Source of the DNA: Saprospiraceae bacterium
Lineage (GTDB): Bacteria > Bacteroidota > Bacteroidia > Chitinophagales > Saprospiraceae
Assembly: GCA_019187365.1 (NCBI GenBank)
Contig: JABARE010000024.1
Location: forward strand, 26,147-90,146
Length of the DNA stretch: 64,000 nt
Reading direction: 5' to 3'
Of this stretch, positions 45,736 through 55,334 are shown in pieces; the stretch's first letter is position 1, and each line of letters begins with the position of its first letter. The notes beneath the pieces were generated by a model, which worked only from the letters and a program-made list of their open reading frames with translations, was not told the origin of the DNA and did no database searches. A program made the position numbers and the translations under genes.

Positions 45736-47319
45736 ATGGAGCACCAAAGTGAATTGCAGAGACGACGAACCTTCGGCATTGTGAGTCATCCCGATGCTGG
45801 AAAGACGACGCTCACCGAAAAACTGCTGCTGTTCGGCGGAGCCATTCAGACCGCCGGAGCCGTCAAGTCCAACAAGATTCGCAAACACGCCACTTCCGAC
45901 TTCATGGACATCGAACGGCAGCGGGGCATCTCGGTGGCAACATCGGTCATGTCGTTCCCTTACCGGGATTTGCAGATCAACATCCTCGACACCCCGGGCC
46001 ACAAGGATTTTGCCGAAGATACGTACCGCACCCTTACGGCCGTCGACAGCGCCATCGTGGTGATCGACGTCGCCAAGGGGGTTGAAGAACAAACCGAACG
46101 GCTGGTGGAGGTTTGCAGGATGCGCAAAACGCCCATCATCGTCTTCATCAACAAGCTGGATCGCGAAGGAAAAGATGCCTTCGACCTGCTCGACGAGATT
46201 GAAATCAAACTCGGATTGCACTGTACACCACTGTCCTGGCCCGTTGGAATGGGGCAAAGCTTTCGAGGTGTTTACAGCCTGTACGAAGGGAAGTTCATTC
46301 ATTTCCGCCCTCACGGGAAACAAGAAGGGGAAGACGTCGTTGCAGTGGAAGACCTGCGGGACGAGCGCTTTTCCCAACTCATTGGCCAGCGCGCGCATGA
46401 ATCTTTCCTGCACGACATCGAGACGGTGACTGCAGTGTATCCCAAATTTTCTGCCCAGGAATACCTCAACGGCAAGCTAAGCCCCGTTTTCTACGGCAGC
46501 GCCGTAAATAATTTTGGCGTACGGGAGTTGCTCGACTGCTTCGTGGAAATCGCCCCGGGTCCCCTGCCACGTGAGACAGAAGAGCGTTGGGTGCGACCGG
46601 AGGAAGATGCCATGACGGGATTTGTTTTTAAAATCCACGCCAACATGGATCCGCGACACCGCGACCGCATAGCCTTTTTCCGCGTGTGCTCAGGCATCTT
46701 CCGCAGAAACACGAATTACCACCACGTTCGTCTCGACCGGCAACTCCGGTTTGCAAATCCTACGGCCTTCATGGCTGCAAAAAAAGAAATCGTCGACGAA
46801 GCCTACCCGGGAGACGTCGTCGGTTTGTTCGACACCGGTAACTTTAAGATTGGCGACGGACTGACGGAAGGCGAATCGCTGCATTTCAAAGGGATCCCGC
46901 GCTTTTCTCCCGAAATCTTCCGCTACGTAAACAACGCCGATCCCTCCAAATTCAAACAGTTTGCAAAAGGGCTCGACCAACTGATGGATGAGGGTGTCGC
47001 CCAACTCTTTGTGCGCGAAGACAACCAGCGAAAGATCATCGGCGTCGTCGGTGCATTGCAATTCGACGTAATCCAGTACCGCCTTGAACACGAATACGGC
47101 GCCGCCTGCAGTTACGAAACGGTTCATCTACACAAAGCCTGCTGGGTTTCTTCTCAGGACCCACAACAACTTCAGGAATTCATGTTGCGGCGCAAAAAGG
47201 ACCTCGCACGAGACAAAGATGGAAGACTTGTTTTTCTGGCAGAAAGCGCCTGGACGATGAAACTGGCACAGGAGAACTTTCCCAAAGTTCAGTTTCACAC
47301 GAGCAGCGAATTGGCCTGA
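45736..47319 (+). CDS. prfC: Peptide chain release factor 3
   Basis: A 527-residue translational GTPase that recycles RF1/RF2 from the ribosome after termination. GTPase motifs: SHPDAGKTT at 17-25 (G1), [13 protein letters not shown] (G2), [16 protein letters not shown] (G3) and [10 protein letters not shown] (G4). The ending, with [16 protein letters not shown], is typical of RF3 rather than EF-G. Full length. A -7 box sits 8 nt upstream of the ATG. Convergent with the DUF7948 gene, with that gene's terminator in between. Confidence 0.96.
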   Translation: MEHQSELQRRRTFGIVSHPDAGKTTLTEKLLLFGGAIQTAGAVKSNKIRKHATSDFMDIERQRGISVATSVMSFPYRDLQINILDTPGHKDFAEDTYRTLTAVDSAIVVIDVAKGVEEQTERLVEVCRMRKTPIIVFINKLDREGKDAFDLLDEIEIKLGLHCTPLSWPVGMGQSFRGVYSLYEGKFIHFRPHGKQEGEDVVAVEDLRDERFSQLIGQRAHESFLHDIETVTAVYPKFSAQEYLNGKLSPVFYGSAVNNFGVRELLDCFVEIAPGPLPRETEERWVRPEEDAMTGFVFKIHANMDPRHRDRIAFFRVCSGIFRRNTNYHHVRLDRQLRFANPTAFMAAKKEIVDEAYPGDVVGLFDTGNFKIGDGLTEGESLHFKGIPRFSPEIFRYVNNADPSKFKQFAKGLDQLMDEGVAQLFVREDNQRKIIGVVGALQFDVIQYRLEHEYGAACSYETVHLHKACWVSSQDPQQLQEFMLRRKKDLARDKDGRLVFLAESAWTMKLAQENFPKVQFHTSSELA

Positions 47320-47351
47320 TAGGCCTGATCAAAAAGCATGAAGGAACTACT

Positions 47352-47389
47352 AAAAAAGCAAAAGCGGGCCGCACAGGCGCCCCGCCTTT
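47352..47389 (-). terminator. Probable terminator of the DUF7948 gene
   Basis: On the minus strand an AAAGGCGGG/CCCGCTTTT imperfect stem around about 12 nt is followed by a T-rich stretch. It lies 55 bp beyond the stop at 47444. Confidence 0.6.
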
Positions 47390-47443
47390 GAAACTACACC
47401 TTTCGAATTATCTTTTTCTCTGCGCCCTGACAGATCAGGAACA

Positions 47444-48193
47444 TCAGATGCGCTGAAGTGCGTTACCCAGAAACGATTGGATCCTCAACGCCTTTTCCGG
47501 ATCTGCCGAAGGGATGTGAAGCTTCACCTCCTGGCCCGAGAGCTCCCAGTTAGCTGCCAGGGGTTTCCCGTCCTGAACCACCAGAGGCCGCTCAATGGCA
47601 ACTACTGAGTCACCCAGACGGATCTGAAGTTTACCTCCGGGCCCCAAGGCAAGGATGGCAGCGTCGTCAGCCCGGAACTGAATGGAACGGTAATCAAATC
47701 CGGCCTCGACGTAAAAATCCATTTCGAGCTGCTCAGCACGATCCGCGTACATAAGGTCGATACCAGGATAGAGCTGGTTGTAATACAGCTTGCGGTATTG
47801 CTTTTCAATGCAGTCGCGCACCGCCATGTTGGATTTGCGGGCTCTGAACTCGTCTGCACCAACAATCTCCATCTGCGGATTGAGGCCTTCCCATTGCAAC
47901 TCGACTCTTGGTCCCGCTTCGAGACCACCCGTTGCGTCGTCAACGGGAATTTCAGGAAGGCGAATTGCAAATCCACTCATCATGAAAAAGTAAGTGAGCC
48001 GCTCGGTTTCAGCGGTATAGAGCACCGGACTTGCCACGTCCTTTCCCTTGCATTGGATGGTGGAAAATCGGAGCTCCAGGGACTCCGGCAATCCGGGCAA
48101 CTGCTCCGTTGCGGTTGCGGACCGGAGTCCGGCAATCAGAAGAACGGTTAGCGTAGCCAACTTAAGGCTGAACATGGAAAAATACTTATTCAT
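47444..48193 (-). CDS. Secreted DUF7948-like domain protein
   Basis: A 249-residue exported protein. A signal peptide (about 1-28, MFSLKLATLTVLLIAG then SATA) leads into a single domain with YRKLYYNQLYPGIDLMY and LEMDFYVEAGFDYRSIQFR, the hallmark of DUF7948, the N-terminal domain of many large SBBP-repeat T9SS proteins. Here nothing follows it: no beta-propeller and no sorting domain, and the frame closes with NALQRI. It may be a truncated relic or a stand-alone domain. The start is uncertain: ATG 48388 is in frame, adds 65 residues and follows an A-rich leader, but would bury the signal peptide. ATG 48193 is preferred. Confidence 0.7.
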   Translation of the reverse strand: MNKYFSMFSLKLATLTVLLIAGLRSATATEQLPGLPESLELRFSTIQCKGKDVASPVLYTAETERLTYFFMMSGFAIRLPEIPVDDATGGLEAGPRVELQWEGLNPQMEIVGADEFRARKSNMAVRDCIEKQYRKLYYNQLYPGIDLMYADRAEQLEMDFYVEAGFDYRSIQFRADDAAILALGPGGKLQIRLGDSVVAIERPLVVQDGKPLAANWELSGQEVKLHIPSADPEKALRIQSFLGNALQRI

Positions 48194-48467
48194 ATACTGG
48201 GTTTTAGTGTTTTTTGAAACATGCACCTCATCCTGTTTCCCGGGCCCCTCCTGGGGTAGCAACCGGAGGACCATCGTGCGAAGGTCAGAGCGCACGTTGA
48301 ATCCTGGCCATTTTCCGGCGAAACCGGCGGGTTTTGCACTAATGATTCGGTTGTAAAGGGAACGTTGCACGGAAGCAAATGTTTTCATGAGGAACTTGTT
48401 TTTTATTTTTTGTTTTTAAAAATTTGTTAATTTAAATTTCCAAAAGCGGATTGATTACTGCACAAAA

Positions 48468-48475
48468 CAAAATTA
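48468..48475 (-). promoter_or_regulatory. -7 box upstream of DUF7948 gene
   Basis: On the minus strand TAATTTTG matches TAnnTTTG exactly, about 80 nt before ATG 48388 and 275 nt before ATG 48193. Confidence 0.45.
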
Positions 48476-48491
48476 TATTTTGTATTCTGCA

Positions 48492-49295
48492 TTAATCGCC
48501 TTCACCCTGGTGGTGGTCACCGGTGTCGGACCCCGAAAATTCGGATTTCCGGATATCGGCGAAGTCGGTGGCCTGTGTTTCTGCCCGCAAGCTGTCTGGT
48601 CCGGCATACCGCAGGTCGGCATGATCGGAACAGTTTGCTTTAAGCCGTTCGGTGACGCGGAACCGCGCAGAAGCAAAATCCTGCAGCTTGCAATCGGCAT
48701 TCGTTGCAACGAGTGACTTTCCGTTGAGGTCTGCGTGGTCTCCCATCGTGACATTGAGGGTTGCTGCCCTGCCACCTGCGCGGACATCTGAAAAGTCGTC
48801 CAACTCAATGTTCAGGAACGCGACTTCCAGAGGCAATTTTGCGTTGGTGTAATCGCCGGCGTTCAGGCGAAGTTCAGTCTGTCGCAAGGTGTCGTGCAGG
48901 GTCAGCTTGACGTGATCCTGCAGGTCGATTTGAACCAGACTATCAGACTGCAGTTCGATGCGGATCCTGTTTTTTACGCGCAATCTGTGTAAACTGTCGA
49001 CCGCAATGGTCAGGAACATTCCATTCTGCCTGATGGCAACGTATTCCATGAGGTTGCTGTCCACCTGAACGCGCGCCTGTGGGATGCCCCGTGACCAGTG
49101 GATATCGAAATAATCGCTGGCGTCTAAGGCAGAGAAATCCTGGATTGGCACGTCAAAGGTTTTGATCACACCGTTGCCAGCGGTAATTCCGCTGAAATAT
49201 TTCCCGATTTCAATTTTGACCACGACCATCGTATACACCGTGGTAAGGATAACCGCAGCAATGGCTGCGAGGGCAATTTTATTGCTGAGTTTCAT
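48492..49295 (-). CDS. DUF2807 (head GIN domain) protein
   Basis: A 267-residue protein with one N-terminal hydrophobic segment (IALAAIAAVILTTVYTMVVV) and a beta-helical DUF2807 domain, seen in FDVPIQDFSALDASDYFDIHW and repeated LXLNAGDYTNAKLP, NVTMGDHADL and KANCSDHADL turns. Such proteins are usually in the periplasm or at the outer membrane; the function is not known. It overlaps the GntR-type regulator by 17 nt and is the last gene of the ABC operon, which suggests a role in envelope homeostasis. Confidence 0.85.
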   Translation of the reverse strand: MKLSNKIALAAIAAVILTTVYTMVVVKIEIGKYFSGITAGNGVIKTFDVPIQDFSALDASDYFDIHWSRGIPQARVQVDSNLMEYVAIRQNGMFLTIAVDSLHRLRVKNRIRIELQSDSLVQIDLQDHVKLTLHDTLRQTELRLNAGDYTNAKLPLEVAFLNIELDDFSDVRAGGRAATLNVTMGDHADLNGKSLVATNADCKLQDFASARFRVTERLKANCSDHADLRYAGPDSLRAETQATDFADIRKSEFSGSDTGDHHQGEGD

Positions 49296-49662
49296 GGTTG
49301 TTTTTGTTTTTCCAGTGGAAGTAATAAGCTTTCAGTTCGTCCCATCCGATTCCAAGCTGGTCGATGGCTTTAAACAGTTCGGGCAGGAATTCCTCGGCGA
49401 ACTGGTCTTTTCTGCTTTGAATGCTCCGGCTTCGCGCACCGTTTGCAACGAAGAATCCGATCCCCCTGCGGTTTTCCAGGATCCCCATGTCCTGCAGCAG
49501 GGTGTATGACCGCATTACGGTGTTGGGGTTTACCTGAACGTTGGTTGCGAACTCGCGAACCGAAGGGATGCGATCGCCTTCCTTCCACGATTCGTTGATA
49601 ATGTTTTCCTGGACCGACATGCCGATCTGTTCGAAAATGGACAATGATTTTTTGAATTCCAT
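49279..49662 (-). CDS. GntR family regulator, YtrA type
   Basis: A 127-residue transcription regulator. An N-terminal winged helix contains EGDRIPSVREFATNVQVNPNTVMRSY and LQDMGILENRRGIGFFV, the GntR DNA-binding signature. The C-terminal part is short (about 50 residues), as in the YtrA subfamily, with no ligand-binding domain. It follows the ABC permease gene by 2 nt and overlaps the DUF2807 gene. The inverted repeat over the operon promoter at 51276-51299 fits a YtrA-type operator, so autoregulation is likely. Confidence 0.9.
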   Translation of the reverse strand: MEFKKSLSIFEQIGMSVQENIINESWKEGDRIPSVREFATNVQVNPNTVMRSYTLLQDMGILENRRGIGFFVANGARSRSIQSRKDQFAEEFLPELFKAIDQLGIGWDELKAYYFHWKNKNNHETQQ

Positions 49663-49664
49663 GA

Positions 49665-50420
49665 CTAGACCTCCTTTTCTTTAATTTTTAAATAACTCAT
49701 GAACCAGAAGAAAGGTGCAGCCAGGTAGTTGATGAAAAATTTTCCAAGTCGCACGAGCCAGAAATCTTCCATCATCAGATCCAGCGGAAAGCTTTTGTCG
49801 AAGTTGATGGTTTCTTCGTTCATGCGAAGTTCGGGGAACAGCAGGTATGCGAATGCCGCCACCAGGGCCGTGTAGGCGAGGAAGCCTCCTATTGCCCAAG
49901 CCAGCAATTTGAACCATCCTCCGGTATTAAACGTAGCAGCAGCAAAAAAGAAAATGCTGAAGATGATCGTGGCATAGTGCAGCCCGCGCAGGTTCTCCGA
50001 AAGGCTCATGTGCATATCGGGTATGGGACGCTGCAGGATCCATCCAATGACGAACTCCGATAAAAGGTAGTACACCAGGAAGAGCATGCAGGCTCCAATC
50101 CAATACAGAACATGGGCAAACAACCACTTGGTGAAGACCTTTTCGCCTGCTGAAGCCGGCAGGATCAGGAAATCGGCCCGCGTAGGGAGTTTCTTCAATT
50201 CTGAGAACGAATTGGACACGTATACAAAACCGGAAATGAAGATGGCCACATTGATGGAAAAGTCAAAGGTTTCGTTTGGATTAAAATAGGCAATGAGCGC
50301 ACTCACCAGCAGGAAAGCCCCGAAAACGATGCCCATGATGCGGAAAAAGGGCAGGAACGACTGAAAGAATTCCTTCTTACACAGCCACCCGATGCGATGT
50401 AAACTAACACTTGTATTCAT
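49665..50420 (-). CDS. ABC transporter permease-like membrane protein
   Basis: A 251-residue membrane protein with about six helices, first at IMGIVFGAFLLVSALIAYF and last near the C-terminus. It shows no strong family motif by eye, but its place between an ABC ATPase and a YtrA-type regulator and its size fit the permease of a YtrBC-like exporter. The pair is separated from the ATPase by 23 nt and from the regulator by 2 nt. The substrate is unknown. Confidence 0.72.
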   Translation of the reverse strand: MNTSVSLHRIGWLCKKEFFQSFLPFFRIMGIVFGAFLLVSALIAYFNPNETFDFSINVAIFISGFVYVSNSFSELKKLPTRADFLILPASAGEKVFTKWLFAHVLYWIGACMLFLVYYLLSEFVIGWILQRPIPDMHMSLSENLRGLHYATIIFSIFFFAAATFNTGGWFKLLAWAIGGFLAYTALVAAFAYLLFPELRMNEETINFDKSFPLDLMMEDFWLVRLGKFFINYLAAPFFWFMSYLKIKEKEV

Positions 50421-50443
50421 AGTTATGGTATTCTACTGTGTGA

Positions 50444-51262
50444 TTAAATGGATTTCGAAATGATCGCGTTGAAGAGGATCTCAATGTCAACTTCAGTTTG
50501 TGTCTGCGGATCGGCGTTGGCAGACATAACGACGTGCCCACCGGGAACCGGCTCGGCATAGAGGTATTTCTCCGGAAGGGCCGAACCCGGGTGAAAGTCG
50601 AACCGGAATTTCGAAGCAACGGCGAACAACTCTTCGTTAAAGATCACGCGGCCACCTTCTACCACGACAACGCGGTCCAGCAGGTTTTCGACGTCCTTTA
50701 CCTGATGAGTCGAAATGAGCAGACTCTGATCCTCCGAAAGAGAAGAAGAAACCACCTTGCGGAAAACCGTTTTTGAGGGAATGTCGAGACCGTTGGTGGG
50801 CTCGTCGAGGATGAGCAGCTTTGATCCGGTCGACAATGCAAAAGCAATGAGAAACTTTTTCCTTTGACCGAAAGACAATTCTTTCAGACGCTTGCGCAAA
50901 GGAAGTTCAAAAGCCTGCCGGATCTGCTCAAACTTATCGTCACTCCAGTTCGGATAAAAACCGGAATACATCATCAGGTACCGCTCAATGCTTACGTCGG
51001 GAAGAATGTACTCCTCCTGTACGTAAAACATCGATTCGAGCAGTTTGACCGGGCGGCTGCAGCTGTCGATCCCGTCGATTTGGACACTGCCGCCTTGTGG
51101 AAACAATAAACCCGACACCAGACGCAGGAAAGTGGTTTTTCCCGCACCGTTCTTGCCCAAAATTCCGGTAATGGTTCCCGGAGCAATTTCCAGGTGCAAT
51201 CCATCGAACAATGGAACACCCTTTCTTTTGTATCCGAATCTTAGGTCGTGTACGTCAATCAT
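50444..51262 (-). CDS. ABC transporter ATP-binding protein
   Basis: A 272-residue ABC ATPase with Walker A GKNGAGKT at 36-43, the signature LSFGQ at 129-133 and Walker B LLILDEP at 149-155, followed by the H-loop at LLISTHQ. The C-terminal 60 residues are extra and may mediate regulation. It is the first gene of the ABC-permease-GntR-DUF2807 operon. The promoter and operator lie 14 to 71 nt before the ATG. Confidence 0.93.
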   Translation of the reverse strand: MIDVHDLRFGYKRKGVPLFDGLHLEIAPGTITGILGKNGAGKTTFLRLVSGLLFPQGGSVQIDGIDSCSRPVKLLESMFYVQEEYILPDVSIERYLMMYSGFYPNWSDDKFEQIRQAFELPLRKRLKELSFGQRKKFLIAFALSTGSKLLILDEPTNGLDIPSKTVFRKVVSSSLSEDQSLLISTHQVKDVENLLDRVVVVEGGRVIFNEELFAVASKFRFDFHPGSALPEKYLYAEPVPGGHVVMSANADPQTQTEVDIEILFNAIISKSI

Positions 51263-51275
51263 GTATTTTTGTTTT

Positions 51276-51299
51276 AGTGTATTAGTTTATTAGTACACT
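51276..51299. promoter_or_regulatory. YtrA-type operator over the ABC operon start
   Basis: AGTGTA (51276-51281) and TACACT (51294-51299) are perfect inverted halves around TTAGTTTATTAG; extended halves match at 7 of 9 positions. It begins 1 nt downstream of the -7 box and covers the predicted transcription start. Confidence 0.7.
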
Positions 51300-51300
51300 G

Positions 51301-51333
51301 CAAAGGTATGTATGGCATATCAGAAAATCCAAA
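51301..51333 (-). promoter_or_regulatory. Promoter of ABC/GntR/DUF2807 operon
   Basis: On the minus strand TACCTTTG (51301-51308) is the -7 box and TTTG (51330-51333) the -33 element, 21 nt apart, a textbook Bacteroidota spacing. Confidence 0.7.
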
Positions 51334-51452
51334 TTTTTTGGAGACTTTTTTTAAAATATTTTTTATTGTAACGTATAAAGTACTTATTTACAATACTTTA
51401 TGTTGCAATAAATTACTTTAACGGACTGCCAGGACAGCCCACCTGCAACGAA

Positions 51453-54248
51453 TTAGGAGATTTTGGGTGTTAGAAATACTGCAGTCTGGGACTCAGATGA
51501 GCTGATTATTCCTTCCGGGGGGCCTTCGTAGAGCAGCCGCCCGCCGTGTTTTCCACCGCCAGGTCCGAGATCGATCAGCCAGTCGACCGTTTTGAGGACG
51601 TCGGTATTGTGTTCGATCACCAGAACCGTATGCCCTTTGTCGACCAGTGCGTGCAGTGCAAACAGGAGGTTGCGAATGTCGTCGAAGTGAAGCCCGGTCG
51701 TCGGTTCGTCGAAAATGAAGAAGATCCGTTCCGAAGAGCTTTCCAAGCCCAGGTAGTATGCCAGCTTGAGGCGCTGCGCCTCCCCCCCCGACAGGGTAGA
51801 CGAAGACTGGCCCAGTTTGAGGTAATGCAGCCCGACATCGGCCAGTGGTTTGAGCTTCTTGCATATTTCCCGGTGGTCGGAAAAGAACTCCAGTGCCTGC
51901 TCCACGCTGAGTTCCAGAACGTCGAATATGGATTTCTCGCGAAACCGCACCTCCAGTATTTCGTTGGTAAAACGCTTCCCGTTGCAGTCTTCGCAGACCA
52001 GGGAAACGTCGGCAAGAAATTGCATCTCAACGACGATCTCCCCGTCCCCTTTGCATGCTTCGCATCGCCCTCCCTCGACGTTAAAGGAAAAATGGCGTGG
52101 CTGGTAGCCGCGCAATTTAGCCAGAGGCTGGTTGCGAAAAATGTCCCGGATGTCGTCGTATGCTTTTACATAGGTCGCAGGATTGCTTCTCGATGATCTG
52201 CCAATCACCTGTTGACCCACCATTTCCACCATGTTCAATTGGCGCAACGCCCCGTCGAGGGAACCGAAATCTTGTCCCGGGGCTCCATCCCCTTGAAGGG
52301 ACGTCTGTAACAGAGGAAGCAGGACGTGGCGGACCAGCGTAGTTTTTCCCGATCCCGAAACCCCGGAAACACCGATCATGCACCGGAGAGGTAAATGAAC
52401 GGTGAGGTTGTGGATGTTGTGCATGTGCACGCCTGAGAGTATCAGTCGGTCCGCCCCAGGACTCCTTCGCGATGGTATCGCAATGGTGCGGCGACCCGTT
52501 AGGTAGGCTGCGGTCAGGTTATCCTCGCCCCGTTCCAAAAATTCAGAATAAGGACCGCTGAATGCAACCTGCCCTCCATGGATGCCAGCTCCCGGGCCAA
52601 TGTCGAGAATCTGGTCAGCCTTTCGGATGATCTCTTCTTCGTGTTCGATGACGATGACGGTATTTCCCAGGTTGCGAAGGTGGTGAAGGGCTTCGACCAG
52701 GCGGGCGGTGTCTCGCGGATGAAGTCCGATGCTGGGTTCGTCGAGAATGTAGAGAGAAGACGTCAGGTTAGAACCCAGGGTTCTGGTGAGGTGGATGCGT
52801 TGTGACTCGCCGCCGCTCAAGGTGGAGGCCAATCGGTCGAGGCTCAGGTAACCCAAGCCAATCTTTACCAATACTTTCAGCCTGCTGGTAATTTCCAGAA
52901 TCAGGCGGGTTCCAACCTCGCGCTCGTAAGGGCTCAACTCCAGGGCCTCGAAAAAAGCAAGCAACTCGTCGGCCGGAACGAACATCAGATCGGAAAACCG
53001 CCTGTTGCTAAATCTGACGTTTTGCGTTTCTGGTCTGAGTCGGCTCCCACGGCAGGTGGCACAGGTCGTTTTGCCGCGAAAGCGGGCGAGCATAATGCGG
53101 TTCTGGATCTTGTATAATTTCTGCTCCAGGTCCTTAAAGTATGCGTGGATACCGACAAATGCCCCTTTGCCATACCAGAGCACTTCGCGTTGCGCGTCGG
53201 TCAGTTCGCGGTATGGTGCATGAATGGGAAATTTGATGCGTCCGGCCATGGAATAGAGTGGTTCCAAACACTCTTTCCCCTTTTCTCCTGACCAGCATGC
53301 AATGGCACCCCCATAGACCGACTTGCCGGAATTGGGTACAACTTTCAACTCGTCGATGCCGATGATGCGGCCGTAGCCTTCGCAAGTTGGGCAGGCACCA
53401 TAAGGGTTGTTGTAATTGAAGAATTCAGGGCTGGGCTCCGGGAAGGTGATTCCGTCAAGTTCAAAGCGTCCGGAAAAGTGTACGATTTCCCTTTCAGCAA
53501 CAATCAGGTCGCACAAGCCCTGGCTCTCGGCGAATGCGGTTTGCACAGAATCGGCAACCCGTTTTCGGAAATCTTCATCGGGCTCTTGCAAAATCAAGCG
53601 GTCAACAACGACATAGCCATGAGCAACCGCCGCCGATTTTTTGGGCGACGCACCGAGCAGGTCGTCAATATTGGCCAGCGCCCCATTTGCAAAAACCCGG
53701 GTAAAACCCTTCTGATGCAGCATTTCCAGCTCGCGCGCCAATGTTTTCGGAGCATGTCCTGCTCCAAGAGGAAAGGCAATATAGATCCGTTCGCCAGGGG
53801 TAAGGTTGCAAAGGGAGTCGACCACGTCACTAACTGCATGGCGCTTGACTTGCTGGCCGCTGACAGGAGAATAGGTCTTTCCAAGTCTGGCAAAGAGCAG
53901 GCGGAGGTAATCGTACAATTCGGTCAGCGACCCTACGGTCGACCGGGCACTTCCCGAGACGACCCGCTGCTCAATCGCGATGGCGGGGCATAGCCCTTTG
54001 ATGTAGTCAACATCGGGCTTTTTCATCCGGTTGAGAAACTGCCTGGCGTATGCAGACAGGCTCTCCACGTAGCGGCGCTGGCCTTCGGCGTAGAGAGTGT
54101 CGACGATGAGGGAAGATTTCCCAGACCCCGAAACGCCGGTTACGACGATGAGCTTGTTTTTGGGCAGCTCTACGTCAATGTTTTTGAGGTTGTTAGCCCT
54201 CGCACCTTTGATTTCTATGATGTCCTTTGCTGTTGACCGGCTCGCCAT
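51453..54248 (-). CDS. uvrA: Excinuclease ABC subunit A
   Basis: A 931-residue UvrA, the damage-sensing ATPase of nucleotide excision repair. Walker A GVSGSGKSS at 38-46 opens the first ABC half; zinc-binding pairs CPTCEGYG, CATCRGS and, in the second half, CEACKGDGEI with CEDCNGKRF are visible; the signatures TLSGGESQR and TLSGGEAQR complete the two halves. ATG 54248 gives the normal length; the longer frame from 54326 is rejected. TCATTTTG (minus strand, 54265-54272) is a weak -7 candidate. Transcribed alone, divergent from the sigma factor. Confidence 0.97.
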   Translation of the reverse strand: MASRSTAKDIIEIKGARANNLKNIDVELPKNKLIVVTGVSGSGKSSLIVDTLYAEGQRRYVESLSAYARQFLNRMKKPDVDYIKGLCPAIAIEQRVVSGSARSTVGSLTELYDYLRLLFARLGKTYSPVSGQQVKRHAVSDVVDSLCNLTPGERIYIAFPLGAGHAPKTLARELEMLHQKGFTRVFANGALANIDDLLGASPKKSAAVAHGYVVVDRLILQEPDEDFRKRVADSVQTAFAESQGLCDLIVAEREIVHFSGRFELDGITFPEPSPEFFNYNNPYGACPTCEGYGRIIGIDELKVVPNSGKSVYGGAIACWSGEKGKECLEPLYSMAGRIKFPIHAPYRELTDAQREVLWYGKGAFVGIHAYFKDLEQKLYKIQNRIMLARFRGKTTCATCRGSRLRPETQNVRFSNRRFSDLMFVPADELLAFFEALELSPYEREVGTRLILEITSRLKVLVKIGLGYLSLDRLASTLSGGESQRIHLTRTLGSNLTSSLYILDEPSIGLHPRDTARLVEALHHLRNLGNTVIVIEHEEEIIRKADQILDIGPGAGIHGGQVAFSGPYSEFLERGEDNLTAAYLTGRRTIAIPSRRSPGADRLILSGVHMHNIHNLTVHLPLRCMIGVSGVSGSGKTTLVRHVLLPLLQTSLQGDGAPGQDFGSLDGALRQLNMVEMVGQQVIGRSSRSNPATYVKAYDDIRDIFRNQPLAKLRGYQPRHFSFNVEGGRCEACKGDGEIVVEMQFLADVSLVCEDCNGKRFTNEILEVRFREKSIFDVLELSVEQALEFFSDHREICKKLKPLADVGLHYLKLGQSSSTLSGGEAQRLKLAYYLGLESSSERIFFIFDEPTTGLHFDDIRNLLFALHALVDKGHTVLVIEHNTDVLKTVDWLIDLGPGGGKHGGRLLYEGPPEGIISSSESQTAVFLTPKIS

Positions 54249-54506
54249 GCCCCCGATTGAAGATGCAAAATGAACACATTTTGAGGTCCCGGGGAAGCAT
54301 TTTAAAAAATTCCATACAAATGGCATTGAATTTGCTACTTTTACACCGTAAACCCGACTTCACCGGTTAAAATTTCGTTAAAGCCTGAATTTTGCCGCTA
54401 CAGTTTGGTTACTCATCGTATCTTTCGATTACAATTCGCCTAAACACAAAAAAGCGCCTATAGAGACAAACTTCTACACTTTATTCATTCTTAAATAAAT
54501 AAGGGT
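54249..54506. other. Divergent uvrA/sigma factor intergenic region
   Basis: 258 bp, A+T-rich. TACTTTTA (54336-54343, plus strand) is a 7-of-8 match to the -7 box and would give the sigma gene a leader of about 160 nt; TATCTTTC at 54419-54426 is an alternative. No hairpin or riboswitch stands out. Confidence 0.4.
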
Positions 54507-55088
54507 ATGCAAGTTTGTCATCTGTCGGATCAGGCATTGATCGATCAGTATCTACAGGGAAATGAAAAGGCGTTTGCCGAATTGCTCCAGCGCCACCAGC
54601 AGAAAATCTACACCTCCATTTATTTATTTGTCAAGGACCGGGACCAGGCCGAGGACTTGTTTCAGGACGTATTTATCAAGATTATCGATACCCTGAAGCG
54701 GGGTGGGTACAACCACGAGGGCAAATTTTCTCAGTGGGCGATCCGGATCGCTTACAACATGTGCGTTGACCAGTTTCGCCGGAACAAGCGCCGGACGAAG
54801 GTGGGAGGAAGCGACGATTTTGACATTTTCGACGTGCTGGAACTGCCAGATGAGAACCGCGAAGACCAGATGATCCGTTCGGAGACCCACTTGCGCATCC
54901 GCCAACTCATCGACCTGCTGCCCGAAGAACAGCGGGAGGTCGTCATCCTTCGGCACTACGCAGACCTCAGTTTCAAGGAGATCGCACAGCTCACCCGCGT
55001 AAGCATTAATACGGCCCTGGGGAGGATGCGTTATGCGCTGATCAACATCCGCAAACTCATGGAAGAGCGGTCCATCGTACTTCAGTGA
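54507..55088 (+). CDS. RNA polymerase sigma-70 factor, ECF type
   Basis: A 193-residue sigma factor with only regions 2 and 4. Region 2 holds LLQRHQQKIYTSIYLFV, DQAEDLFQDVFIKI and KFSQWAIRIAYNMCVDQFRRNKR; region 4 holds LLPEEQREVVILRHYADLSFKEIAQLTRVSINTALGRMRYAL. No anti-sigma factor gene follows, so control is not evident from context. A perfect terminator lies 120 nt downstream. Confidence 0.93.
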   Translation: MQVCHLSDQALIDQYLQGNEKAFAELLQRHQQKIYTSIYLFVKDRDQAEDLFQDVFIKIIDTLKRGGYNHEGKFSQWAIRIAYNMCVDQFRRNKRRTKVGGSDDFDIFDVLELPDENREDQMIRSETHLRIRQLIDLLPEEQREVVILRHYADLSFKEIAQLTRVSINTALGRMRYALINIRKLMEERSIVLQ

Positions 55089-55211
55089 ATCATTAGGAAT
55101 TTCTTAACTAAAACCGAAAACCATTTGGCTTTTGGTGGCGTTAAGGATATAAATGAGAGTTTTTTAGGCTTCGTTTAAAATCGGGATTTGTTTTCCCACA
55201 GGGATTAGGGA

Positions 55212-55240
55212 GGCCGCATCGCCCGATGCGGCCTTTTTTT
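55212..55240 (+). terminator. Terminator of the sigma factor gene
   Basis: GGCCGCATCG and CGATGCGGCC-type arms form a 9-10 bp stem with a tiny loop, followed by seven T. 120 bp after the sigma stop and before the tRNA promoter. Confidence 0.9.
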
Positions 55241-55291
55241 ATTCTACACCCATTCCCAGCCCTCAACTGCTCTTCATTCATTCAAACTTGC

Positions 55292-55299
55292 TACTTTTG
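55292..55299 (+). promoter_or_regulatory. -7 box for the tRNA pair
   Basis: TACTTTTG is an exact TAnnTTTG match, 35 nt before the first base of tRNA-Thr. Confidence 0.55.
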
Positions 55300-55334
55300 C
55301 CTGCTTTTCCGGAATAAACTTCCGGTCAGCTCAA

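Noticed and set aside
45568..46413. 281-codon minus-strand frame
   Set aside because: Antisense shadow of prfC, with no family features.
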